Positions 45,795 to 53,813 of a stretch of DNA of 64,000 bases are shown here, piece by piece. The position numbers were made by a program, and so were the translations under genes. Each line of letters starts with the position of its first letter. Position 1 is the first letter of the stretch. The stretch lies in assembly GCA_947449255.1 (NCBI GenBank), contig CANFQX010000002.1:248001-312000 (forward strand), written 5' to 3'. Source of the DNA: Pseudobdellovibrionaceae bacterium. GTDB taxonomy: Bacteria > Bdellovibrionota > Bdellovibrionia > Bdellovibrionales > Bdellovibrionaceae. The notes beneath the pieces were generated by a model. The model did no database searches. It saw nothing but the letters and a program-made list of their open reading frames with translations, and was not told where the DNA came from.

Positions 45795-46040
45795 GGTAGT
45801 ACTTCCTTTCTGGTTAATCCTCCTCTCAGCAGAGCCAGCTTCTTTTTTTCGCCGGAAGACCCCCTATTTCAGTACTTTGGGGGACCAGGTAGATGCTTGA
45901 GAGTGTGTTTTTGTTGGCCTACTGGAATATCACAGGCCGATGCGTGGCGCAAGCTGTCTTTGAACTTGTGTTTCATATTAGCGGTGAGGCTGGCTTGAAA
46001 TAAAGATCACCTCCAGGTTCTTCTGAAGGTTAGTTAAAAT
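45795..46040 (-). promoter_or_regulatory. Long structured 5' leader of rpsB
   Basis: About 245 bases lie between the predicted transcription start and rpsB. On the minus strand the leader holds GGAGGTGATC (46014-46005), a perfect match to the anti-Shine-Dalgarno tail of 16S rRNA that has no ATG behind it. A 35-codon frame runs from ATG at 45976 to TGA at 45869 without its own binding site. A hairpin follows in which CTGG-T-CCCCC pairs with GGGGG-TCTT-CCGG across a 14-base loop (about 45888-45855). Autogenous control by S2 is known for E. coli rpsB; a similar role here is inference. Confidence 0.5.
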
Positions 46041-46046
46041 TAATAC

Positions 46047-46075
46047 AGTATAGTTTGTTTATTAAATTTTGTTAT
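46047..46075 (-). promoter_or_regulatory. Predicted promoter of rpsB
   Basis: On the minus strand ATAACA (46075-46070) and TATACT (46052-46047) are separated by 17 bases. The -10 matches five of six consensus bases, the -35 four of six. Confidence 0.45.
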
Positions 46076-46091
46076 GCTACAGATCATTTCA

Positions 46092-46120
46092 TTGACCGAG
46101 ATTTTTATTAATTTTCTAAA
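46092..46120 (+). promoter_or_regulatory. Predicted promoter of the downstream histidine kinase gene
   Basis: TTGACC (46092-46097) and TCTAAA (46115-46120) with a 17-base spacer. The transcription start would fall inside the first repeat unit of the 9-bp array that follows. Confidence 0.35.
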
Positions 46121-46121
46121 T

Positions 46122-46184
46122 GATTCATTTGATTCATTTGATTCATTTGATTCATTTGATTCATTTGATTCATTTGATTCATTT
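46122..46184. repeat. Tandem array of seven 9-bp repeats (GATTCATTT)
   Basis: Seven perfect copies of GATTCATTT in a row (46122-46184). They lie between the divergent rpsB and histidine-kinase promoters, directly after the predicted -10 box of the kinase and 68 bases before its start codon. No spacers, so not a CRISPR array. Confidence 0.98.
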
Positions 46185-46252
46185 CTTGAAATTCAATTTA
46201 TATTTGTTTCTTAAATAAAACCTCATTATTTTAAGATTGTAGAGTGTAATTT

Positions 46253-47602
46253 ATGGAATTTGATTCAGCCAATTTTGGCAGTGAAATTAAGATCCTCAGC
46301 ATTTTTTATGATGAACATTCCGGTATTTGTAAGTTGATGGACAGATCTTTTGTGGCCTTCCTGGGTTTCCAGTGGGTGGCCGCTGTTGCAATTTCAGTAT
46401 TAATTAATCCTCAAACTTGGCTTGGATTTGGAATTTACTCAAATGAAACTCTTTATTTGAGTTTGTTTTTTGGGGGAGTTCTTTTTTTACTGCCATTTTA
46501 TTTTGTGTATAAAATTCCAGGGACTTTTTTAAGCAGGCTTTTGGTGACAGTATGTCAGATGCTTTTTTCCGTGATGTTTATGATCCTTTTTGGTGGTCGG
46601 ACTGAAGCACATTTTCATATTTTTATTTCCTTGGCTTTAATTGCCTTTTATAAGGATTGGAAGTTGTTACTGTTAGCAGGCGGTATAGCCATTGCTGCTA
46701 CCTTTCTTATCGATGGCTATTTTCCTTTGATTATATACGGGGTGGCAGCAGGAGCTTTATCAAGTTGGAAGAGTTACGAATTCTGGTTTTTGGTGGAAAT
46801 TTTCGTTTTATATCTGGGTATTTTTCAGTCCAGAAGAGGAATGTTGAATCTTGCTAGATCAAGATTTGCCTTGGTTGAGGCAAAAGAAGAAGCGATTAGA
46901 CTGTCTAAATTAAAGTCAGATTTTCTTAGCAACATCAGCCATGAGCTGCGCACCCCTTTGAGTAGTATTATTGGATTTACTGACATTCTAAAAGAGACTA
47001 GCTTAGCCAGCGACCAAAAAAAGTACGTGGATATTGTCCATCGCTGTTCCGTTTCTTTATCCCAACTAATTAATGAATTGTTGGACCTTTCAAGAATTGA
47101 AAATGGCTTAATCGTCCTTGATATAGAGCCTTTTGACCTTCGATCTTGCCTTGATGAAGTCTTAGATATGCTGGCTATTCAATCCAGTGATAAAAAAATC
47201 AAATTCGAGGCAAAATTTTCTGACGAGGTTCCTTCGTTGGTTTTAGGAGACACCCATCGCATCCGACAAGTGTTGGTTAATTTAATAGGCAATGCGGTTA
47301 AGTTTACAGAGAATGGGTCTATTTCAATTTCATGTGCTGTTGAGTGCTCGGCATTAGGCATCTATCGCTGGAGAATCAAGGACTCAGGTGTCGGAATAGC
47401 AGCAGAGGATGTTCCGAAATTATTTAATACCTTTTATCAGGGATCAAATTGTCGAAAGCACGGCGGCAACGGCCTAGGCTTAGCCATAACAAAAAATTTA
47501 ATTCGTCTCATGGGTGGGGAAATTTCAATAGAAAGCCAATTAGGTGAAGGCAGTGAAGTTTCTTTTACAATGAAGTTGGCTGCGCCGTCACTTCAGTCAT
47601 AA
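46253..47602 (+). CDS. Membrane histidine kinase, orphan
   Basis: A 449-residue kinase with about six hydrophobic segments (residues 30-200), including the EAHFHIFISLALIAFYKDW stretch seen in several membrane sensor domains. A short linker leads to HisKA (FLSNISHELRTPLSSIIGF, phosphoacceptor His about 228) and HATPase (LIGNAVKFTENG, DSGVGIAAEDVPKLF, GGNGLGLAITKNLI). No large periplasmic domain is present, so it likely senses a membrane or small diffusible signal. No receiver gene is adjacent. The ATG at 46253 has only a weak binding site (AGAG). Confidence 0.85.
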   Translation: MEFDSANFGSEIKILSIFYDEHSGICKLMDRSFVAFLGFQWVAAVAISVLINPQTWLGFGIYSNETLYLSLFFGGVLFLLPFYFVYKIPGTFLSRLLVTVCQMLFSVMFMILFGGRTEAHFHIFISLALIAFYKDWKLLLLAGGIAIAATFLIDGYFPLIIYGVAAGALSSWKSYEFWFLVEIFVLYLGIFQSRRGMLNLARSRFALVEAKEEAIRLSKLKSDFLSNISHELRTPLSSIIGFTDILKETSLASDQKKYVDIVHRCSVSLSQLINELLDLSRIENGLIVLDIEPFDLRSCLDEVLDMLAIQSSDKKIKFEAKFSDEVPSLVLGDTHRIRQVLVNLIGNAVKFTENGSISISCAVECSALGIYRWRIKDSGVGIAAEDVPKLFNTFYQGSNCRKHGGNGLGLAITKNLIRLMGGEISIESQLGEGSEVSFTMKLAAPSLQS

Positions 47603-47620
47603 ACTGAACTTTGAATTTTA

Positions 47621-47654
47621 ATGAAGTCCTAATTGTTTTAAAATAGGACCTCAT
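47621..47654. terminator. Possible bidirectional terminator hairpin
   Basis: ATGAAGTCCTA pairs with TAGGACCTCAT (one mismatch) across a 12-base loop between the convergent kinase and FAD-protein genes. There is no strong T-run, so it is only a weak candidate. Confidence 0.35.
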
Positions 47655-47663
47655 TGATTTATC

Positions 47664-48809
47664 TTAGAGTGATGGTTCCAGAGTTGTCTGATCTAAGTAT
47701 TCTGCATGTTCTGTTGACTGTTCTAATTTGAAACCCAAAGCTGATAAAATCATTTCTGATTGCAGCAGGCTTCCCACCAGATTTTTTGAGTCATTCATTG
47801 TGGGTGATGCAATCCACAAGTTTTGAAGGCTTGGTAGGCTTAGATTTCCGCTCACTTTGAGGTCGCCATTTCCTGATATTATAGGCGAAATAAAAATTCT
47901 TTCTATTTTAATATGATCAAGAGCCTCTGGGTAGGCTCGCTTTATTTGCCGTTTCATTTTTTTCAATGAAAGGCCAATGGCTTCGCTGTCCTCAGTGGAT
48001 TCAGATTCAATAAAGGTTAGCCATTGTGAACTTTGCTGAAGAACTCCATCAACTTCTTGAGCTGGCAAAAAACGACCTATGCATGGGCCAATATCATCTT
48101 GAGTTGTCCCATTTAAGACGTGTATAGCCGTAGAGTCCGTCAAATTCTTACTGTGACAGATATCTAGTGAAATTGAGGTCCAATAAATATTTTTTGATAA
48201 TTTAGATCGTGCGCGAACCGAGAGGGCCTCTTCAGGAAGCAGTAAGGCTAGATCTTTCACATTGCCAGTGAAAATGAAATTATGTGCGTAGATAGTTTTA
48301 GAGCCGTTGATTGTAATGTGAGTGACAACGTTCCCTTCTTGGTGAAATTTTGTCACATAGGACCTCGGCATAAAGTTGCCGGTGAATTTTTCGAATAAAA
48401 TTTCTGTCCAATCGTGGGGCTGTATATCCAATTCTATTTTTTTATTGGCAGTAAAGTAATTCAATTCCTCATAAAAAGCTGGGGGGTTGTCCCCAAAACC
48501 AAGAAATGTTTTAAAATTTCCAGATTCATAAGTGATGGGGGCCTCTTCTGAAATTTTGGATTGCACCGTTCGTTCTATAAGGTTTTCAAGAAATCGAATA
48601 CCTTTTTCAGCCAAGATCGAATCGGGAATGCATCTGAGGCCATTGTTAATTACACCAGTTGGAAAGTTTATTTTTCTATTAACGCCGCCAGGAACGTCAG
48701 CACTATCAATAAGTGCGATGTTATTTGTTTCGCGGCTGAGTGCGGTTGCTATACAGAGGCCGGTTAAGCCACTTCCAATAATTGCGTAGTCGAATATATG
48801 TTGAGCCAT
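47664..48809 (-). CDS. FAD-dependent oxidoreductase, amine-oxidase/phytoene-desaturase-like
   Basis: A 381-residue protein with an N-terminal dinucleotide motif IIGSGLTGLCIATALSRE and a following acidic residue, then the second FAD motif region DVPGGVNRK. The C-terminal LQNLWIASPTMNDSKNLVGSLLQSEM (two stretches) resembles the closing FAD-binding strand and helix of this superfamily. The central substrate domain is not diagnostic. The substrate is unknown and the neighbours give no clear hint. It is shorter than typical phytoene desaturases (about 490). Confidence 0.65.
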   Translation of the reverse strand: MAQHIFDYAIIGSGLTGLCIATALSRETNNIALIDSADVPGGVNRKINFPTGVINNGLRCIPDSILAEKGIRFLENLIERTVQSKISEEAPITYESGNFKTFLGFGDNPPAFYEELNYFTANKKIELDIQPHDWTEILFEKFTGNFMPRSYVTKFHQEGNVVTHITINGSKTIYAHNFIFTGNVKDLALLLPEEALSVRARSKLSKNIYWTSISLDICHSKNLTDSTAIHVLNGTTQDDIGPCIGRFLPAQEVDGVLQQSSQWLTFIESESTEDSEAIGLSLKKMKRQIKRAYPEALDHIKIERIFISPIISGNGDLKVSGNLSLPSLQNLWIASPTMNDSKNLVGSLLQSEMILSALGFKLEQSTEHAEYLDQTTLEPSL

Positions 48810-48873
48810 TCTTTTACAATCCTCAAAAGAGCAGGTCTTTGCAAGGTTCTTCTGAATGAATGTCTCTGAAAAT

Positions 48874-49746
48874 TTAGCTAACGCATTTAATCAATAGGCG
48901 CAAAGTTGCACGCACCGCAGGCTTGAACCAGGAGTGTTTATCTAAAAACAGGGCTAATTTAGGTGAATAGGCATAATATAATAAAATGAAGCGGCGACCC
49001 ACAAGTGAAGATTTCAAGGCTCCATCCCTGAACTTGCGCAATTCTTGAACTTCGATTGAAGCTGGTCCAAATGCAGAAGTTGCAATGAAGCACTTTGATT
49101 TTTCTTTCCCAGATAATTTTAAAAACTGTTTTACGATGTTCGGATTTTTTGCGGATCTTGAAAAGGATTCGGCCCTTCGTGCGATATCATTAAATATTGG
49201 AGTAAAAGGGGCAAAACTTGCTAACTGTTTAGAAACAGCCTGCATTCTTTCTTGGTATTTTGGCTGAGTATCGTAAATGCGCAATAGATCCCAGTAGACT
49301 GAAGTCACTACGGTTAGCTCCGTTGTACGGGCTCGTTCCTTGAATATTTCTGGACGCAATAGATCACCTTTTTTAACATCAAAGACCACTTCAAGGATCT
49401 TCAAATATTTTTCGTAGGCTAGTGCAGCCTCAGCAAAATGCTTCCCGGTCATGGCATTGCGCGCAGCTTTAATGAGTTGAACTCGACTTTTCCAAAGTGC
49501 AACCCTGTGCTCTTCTTTGGCTTTCTCTTGTGCCATGAGGACGCCACCACTATAAGCAGCGGGGTTTGTCGTTTCGCCAAGCGGAGCTGGAGGTTCAGAG
49601 TTTTGAGTCGACAGCTCGGAAATACAGGACAAGCAGGCCTGGCTCGACAGATCTGTCTCACCCATCTCTTTAAGTTTAGCAAGTAAACCTGGGTCGACGT
49701 TTTGCAGTCCATCAACCTGCGATTTGCAGCGCGGGCACTCAATCAT
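48874..49746 (-). CDS. Zinc-ribbon, CFI-box-CTERM protein
   Basis: A 290-residue protein. The N terminus has CPRC (residues 4-7) and later CLSC, a likely zinc ribbon. A helical TPR-like middle part (about 70-200) follows. The C-terminal 70 residues begin CFIATSAFGPASIEVQELRKFRD and continue FILLYYAYSPKLALFL. This matches the CFI-box C-terminal domain found on diverse bacterial proteins, of unknown function. I used the ATG at 49746, which puts the zinc ribbon at the start; a start at 49755 adds three residues. It is a single gene, 87 bases from the priA end. Confidence 0.65.
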   Translation of the reverse strand: MIECPRCKSQVDGLQNVDPGLLAKLKEMGETDLSSQACLSCISELSTQNSEPPAPLGETTNPAAYSGGVLMAQEKAKEEHRVALWKSRVQLIKAARNAMTGKHFAEAALAYEKYLKILEVVFDVKKGDLLRPEIFKERARTTELTVVTSVYWDLLRIYDTQPKYQERMQAVSKQLASFAPFTPIFNDIARRAESFSRSAKNPNIVKQFLKLSGKEKSKCFIATSAFGPASIEVQELRKFRDGALKSSLVGRRFILLYYAYSPKLALFLDKHSWFKPAVRATLRLLIKCVS

Positions 49747-49841
49747 GAAGAACATTTCCTAACTTTTTATACGATGGTATTTCTGACTAAAAATGTAAAA
49801 ATATTTTTAGCTGCTCACTAGATTCTAGGAAAGCTTTGGAC

Positions 49842-51884
49842 TTAAAGCAAATTCATTGGATCAATGTCGACCAAGATTTTTATACCAGACGGAACCCAAC
49901 CTTGGTCGCCAATCAATTGTCTGGTAAATGGATTCGCCACGTGGCCTTGCGCTGATTTGACTAGAAGATGAAATCGAAATTGTCCTCTTAGTTTAGATAA
50001 AGGTGCTTCGGCAGGACCTAAAATTTCGATGGATGCATAATTTGTATTTTGGGATTTTAAAACTTGAGCCCGTCTAGCTAAAAGTCGAGCAGCGTCCTCA
50101 ACTTTACCTAGGTGAGGCCCCTGAATTCTAAAGCTAATCAGCCTTCCGACAGGAGGATAGTTGAGAGAGCTTCTGATGTTGAGCTCATTTTCAGCAAAGC
50201 CTTCAAAGTCGTTATTCTGAGCGTAGAGAATACTTTCATGTTCGGCATTAAATGTCTGAATTATAACGTAGCCAGGATTTTCACCCTCTTTGATGTGGCG
50301 GCCGCTGCGGCCACTCATTTGAGTCATGAGCTGAAAGCTGCGCTCTGTGGCTCTAAAATCTGGAAGGTTAAATCCGACATCGGCTAAGACTAAGCCAACT
50401 AATTTTAGCTTTGGGAAGTCTAAGCCTTTTGCGATCATTTGAGTACCAACAAGAATATCAATTTCACCAATTTCCATTTTTTCAATAAGGTCTTCCAGGT
50501 CCGCACGACTTTGAATTTCGTCACGGTCCGCGCGAGAAATATTTTTCCCTGGAAATAGCCGTCTAAGATCATTTTCTAGGAGCTCTGTGCCCAGACCTAT
50601 CGCATCCATTTCGCCCTCAGCGCAATCAGGGCATTTTAATTTAAAGTTTTCATGGTAGTCGCAATAGTGACAGACAAGATGGGAGCCCGCATGCAGAGTG
50701 AGTGAAATATCGCAATTTGGACACTCTTTTGTATGGCCACACGCAGGACACACAACCATCTGTGCAACGCCTCTTCGATTTAGAAAAAGGGCCGCCTGGT
50801 CGCCTTTGTCTAGAACCTCAATTATTTTTTCAAATAGGGCAGGACTGAGCCAAAAAGGTAAATGAGAATACTTTTGGATTATTAATTTTTGCAGATCATC
50901 GTCTGATTTATTTTTTCTAAGATCGATCACTTCAATTGTCGGAAGGGCTCGGTTGGCAACGCGGTTTTTAAGAGTGTGAAGGTGATACTTTCCATCTTTA
51001 GCATTCTTCCAGGTCTCTAAGCTGGGTGTCGCAGATCCCAAAACAACGGGGCAGTTCATTTGTTTGCCCATCATGACGGCAGCGTCTCGGCCATTGTATT
51101 TTAATTTTTCATCTTGTTTATAGCTGGGCTCATGCTCTTCATCGACGATAATCAATCCTAAATTTTCTATAGGACAAAAGAGTGCAGAGCGCGCGCCAAT
51201 CAAGATGGATTTGCGACCATCAACAATGTCCCACCATTGATTTGTTCTTTCACGGTCAGTGAGCTGCGAATGAAGTGCTGCAATTTTATCACCAAATCTT
51301 CGCGCAAACCTTTGAATCAATTGTGGGGTCAGTGATATTTCTGGAACTAAAACCAAGCCACGTTGGCCCTTTTTTAAAACCTCATCAAGCAGACGCAGAT
51401 AAACCTCTGTTTTGCCTGATCCGGTGACCCCAAAAAGCAAATGAGTAGAAAAGCCAGAAAATTTAGAGATGCTTTCAAAGCATATTCTTTGTTCTATTGT
51501 CAGATCCATCGCTGAGTCTGCCATCAACTGCGGTATAACGGGGGCTCTTTTGCTGGTTCTGATTTTATTTGCTTTACGCAAAGGAGGAAATGCAGATTGA
51601 AAAACCTGCCCAATAGGGTGCAAATAATAGAAAGAAAGCCATTCGATCCATTTTAGATAGGGCTCATGCAGGGGTTTATATTCCTGATCGATGGAATCAA
51701 TACTTTTGATTTTAAATTCAGGGACTTTTGAACTTGGACCTAAGACAACCCCTTTAACTTTTCTCTTACCCAGGGGGACATTGACGAGCTGGCCTTTTTC
51801 TAGGGGTTCAGAAAATGAATAGGTCAGGGCCTCGGCTAGGGGGGCGTCAACGGCCACTTGCCAGAGCAAAGGCTCATCACTCAT
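49842..51884 (-). CDS. priA: Primosomal replication-restart helicase PriA
   Basis: A 680-residue superfamily-2 DNA helicase that reloads the replisome at stalled forks. The N-terminal 3'-DNA-binding domain is followed by Walker A FGVTGSGKTEVYLRLL (about 152-167), the DEEH box, and the eight-cysteine zinc-binding insert (CPACGHTKECPNC, CHYC, CPDC; about 379-420). The C-terminal helicase lobe carries LVGTQMIAKGLDFP. All key motifs are intact. Its start overlaps the stop of the upstream exported-protein gene by ATGA. Confidence 0.95.
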   Translation of the reverse strand: MSDEPLLWQVAVDAPLAEALTYSFSEPLEKGQLVNVPLGKRKVKGVVLGPSSKVPEFKIKSIDSIDQEYKPLHEPYLKWIEWLSFYYLHPIGQVFQSAFPPLRKANKIRTSKRAPVIPQLMADSAMDLTIEQRICFESISKFSGFSTHLLFGVTGSGKTEVYLRLLDEVLKKGQRGLVLVPEISLTPQLIQRFARRFGDKIAALHSQLTDRERTNQWWDIVDGRKSILIGARSALFCPIENLGLIIVDEEHEPSYKQDEKLKYNGRDAAVMMGKQMNCPVVLGSATPSLETWKNAKDGKYHLHTLKNRVANRALPTIEVIDLRKNKSDDDLQKLIIQKYSHLPFWLSPALFEKIIEVLDKGDQAALFLNRRGVAQMVVCPACGHTKECPNCDISLTLHAGSHLVCHYCDYHENFKLKCPDCAEGEMDAIGLGTELLENDLRRLFPGKNISRADRDEIQSRADLEDLIEKMEIGEIDILVGTQMIAKGLDFPKLKLVGLVLADVGFNLPDFRATERSFQLMTQMSGRSGRHIKEGENPGYVIIQTFNAEHESILYAQNNDFEGFAENELNIRSSLNYPPVGRLISFRIQGPHLGKVEDAARLLARRAQVLKSQNTNYASIEILGPAEAPLSKLRGQFRFHLLVKSAQGHVANPFTRQLIGDQGWVPSGIKILVDIDPMNLL

Positions 51885-52738
51885 CTAAACCTCGAGTAAA
51901 ATTCAAGGATGGCTTCCTTAGCAGGAATAGAATCGAGGCCTTCAACTTTTAAAGCTGTATCTAAAGAACTAGGCTGAAAAATATTTGCTGCCATTTTAGG
52001 TCGAGACGACAAACTAGTCAGTAAAATATTGACCGTGTTGTTGCCCCATCTCACAGTTTGATTGCGGGGGTAGTTCAAACCTTTTGCAAATTGCTTGTAA
52101 TTATCAGCAGTCATTTCAGCTCGACTTTTTAATCTTAATTTTCGAATAATAAACTGATCCTGTTCAATCCAAATTCCCGGATTACCTTCAGTCTGATTTT
52201 CTGGAGTAGCATTCCCGAGAGCATAATTAGGCACTCCACCAGTTCGAGAGAGGCGCACCCAGGATTCAGGTTCGTAAATAAAATCTTTGCTGGTTCTGGC
52301 TGCTGATTTCTTATTGTATGCGCCTGGTGGTATTATTTGATGATGAGTCAATGCATTAGCCAGGCCTTCAGGGCTTCTAAAGTTGAAATATTTTTCAAGA
52401 AAGTCTTCAGAGATTTTTTCGTTTTTCGTGGCGCCGCCGATGAGTCTCCAGCGCAGGCCTCCACTATAGATGAACTGCAATTTGAATGTATTTTGCAATT
52501 CTTTGCTGCCGGTGACCGTTAGTTTCATGGTGTGATCATTTTCAACCAACCAGATTTCTTTTAATTGGACAATGTCGTCTCCATTTGAAAATTGAACTTC
52601 TTGTTCAATGACATAGTTTGAAGCGCCAGCATTTTCAGATGTTTTTTGTAAAATGGTTCTAGTGGGCATGATGTAGGCAAAAACAAGGATTGGGCAAACC
52701 ATGACGATGGTGGCTGTTGCTAGGAACTTTTTTATCAT
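51881..52738 (-). CDS. Exported protein of unknown function
   Basis: A 285-residue protein with an N-terminal signal sequence (about residues 1-22, ending near LVFA) and a beta-rich mature part. The pattern of paired strands (VIEQEVQFSNGDDIVQLKEIW, MKLTVTG, LRLKSRAEM) recalls LolA/LolB-like outer-membrane lipoprotein-carrier folds, but no diagnostic motif is seen. It overlaps priA by 4 bases and lies 62 bases after galU on the same strand. I do not recognise the family. Confidence 0.6.
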   Translation of the reverse strand: MIKKFLATATIVMVCPILVFAYIMPTRTILQKTSENAGASNYVIEQEVQFSNGDDIVQLKEIWLVENDHTMKLTVTGSKELQNTFKLQFIYSGGLRWRLIGGATKNEKISEDFLEKYFNFRSPEGLANALTHHQIIPPGAYNKKSAARTSKDFIYEPESWVRLSRTGGVPNYALGNATPENQTEGNPGIWIEQDQFIIRKLRLKSRAEMTADNYKQFAKGLNYPRNQTVRWGNNTVNILLTSLSSRPKMAANIFQPSSLDTALKVEGLDSIPAKEAILEFYSRFR

Positions 52739-52800
52739 CAGGACTCCAATGCTCAGTAGATAAGCGGGCAGGAAAAGTAACGAATCTCTAGAATCAAATA

Positions 52801-53682
52801 CTATATTCGTGTAACAAGTCCCAACAAATAATTTTTAAGGTCGTCGCGTAGTTCAGGATTTTTCAGTCCTAATTCAATATTAGCTTGAAGATAACCCAAT
52901 TTATCACCTGCATCATAACGATCTGCGGTAAAAGTCATAGCATTGAGTCCCTGAGTTTGGCAAAGCAGCTTCATGCTGTCAGTCAGTTGAATTTCCCCAT
53001 TTAAAGTGGGTTTCGCCTTTTGCAGAATATCCATGATTGTATTATCGAAAACATAGCGGCCAGGGAGGGCCCAACGACTTAAAGTTTCCGAAGGTTTAGG
53101 CTTTTCTATCAGACTGGTCACTTTAAAAAAACCCGGAGAAGTTTGCTCGACTTCAGCAATTCCATATTTTGACACGTCTTTGTCTTCAACCTTCATCACT
53201 GAAATCGTCGAGACCGAGGTCTCTTCAAAGGATTTGACCAATTGAGCTGTCACATTGCTTTCGCCATTAGCTTCCATAGTGATTTCATCACCTAACAGAA
53301 CTGCAAACGGCTCCTTGCCGATGATAGGTAAACCACAAAGGATAGCGTGGCCTAAGCCCATCGCCTGCTTTTGACGAATGCTGATGATGTTGGCTTGATC
53401 ACGAATTTTAGAAACTCTATCCAAAAGCTTTGCTTTGCCGTCTTTAGCAAGTTTGTCTTCTAGTTCATAAGAGGTATCAAAAAAATCTTCTATGGCATGT
53501 TTTCCTCGACCAGCAATCAGGACGATGTCTTCGATGCCGGCTTTCACGGCTTCCTCGACAACATAAAGAATGATCGGTGCATCCACAATAGTGAGCATTT
53601 CTTTAGGTACAGTTTTTGTGGCTGGCAAGAAGCGAGTTCCTAAACCTGCGGCAGGGATTATGGCTTTTTTTACTTTTGGCAT
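52801..53682 (-). CDS. galU: UTP-glucose-1-phosphate uridylyltransferase
   Basis: A 293-residue nucleotidyltransferase that makes UDP-glucose for envelope polysaccharides. The N-terminal motif KKAIIPAAGLGTRFLPATK with the following PKEMLTIVDAP, then LLGDEIT and the catalytic-lysine stretch VTSLIEKPKP, are diagnostic. Length matches. It is divergent from a lipoprotein-like gene, with 131 bases between the starts. Confidence 0.94.
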   Translation of the reverse strand: MPKVKKAIIPAAGLGTRFLPATKTVPKEMLTIVDAPIILYVVEEAVKAGIEDIVLIAGRGKHAIEDFFDTSYELEDKLAKDGKAKLLDRVSKIRDQANIISIRQKQAMGLGHAILCGLPIIGKEPFAVLLGDEITMEANGESNVTAQLVKSFEETSVSTISVMKVEDKDVSKYGIAEVEQTSPGFFKVTSLIEKPKPSETLSRWALPGRYVFDNTIMDILQKAKPTLNGEIQLTDSMKLLCQTQGLNAMTFTADRYDAGDKLGYLQANIELGLKNPELRDDLKNYLLGLVTRI

Positions 53683-53813
53683 AGGTATATTGATCTCAAA
53701 CGTTTCATTTTAAGACAAGGAATAATCAATAGAGTCCAAATTTGAGATTTTATTAGATTTTAGTAATTGTTATTTATTAGCCCATGGTAAATTGGATATC
53801 TGGGGAGAATTCC

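Noticed and set aside
45869-45976. 35-codon frame in the rpsB leader as an independent gene
   Set aside because: It has no binding site of its own; kept only as a possible leader element.
46122-46184. Repeat array considered as a CRISPR
   Set aside because: The units are 9 bp and contiguous, with no spacers and no cas genes nearby.
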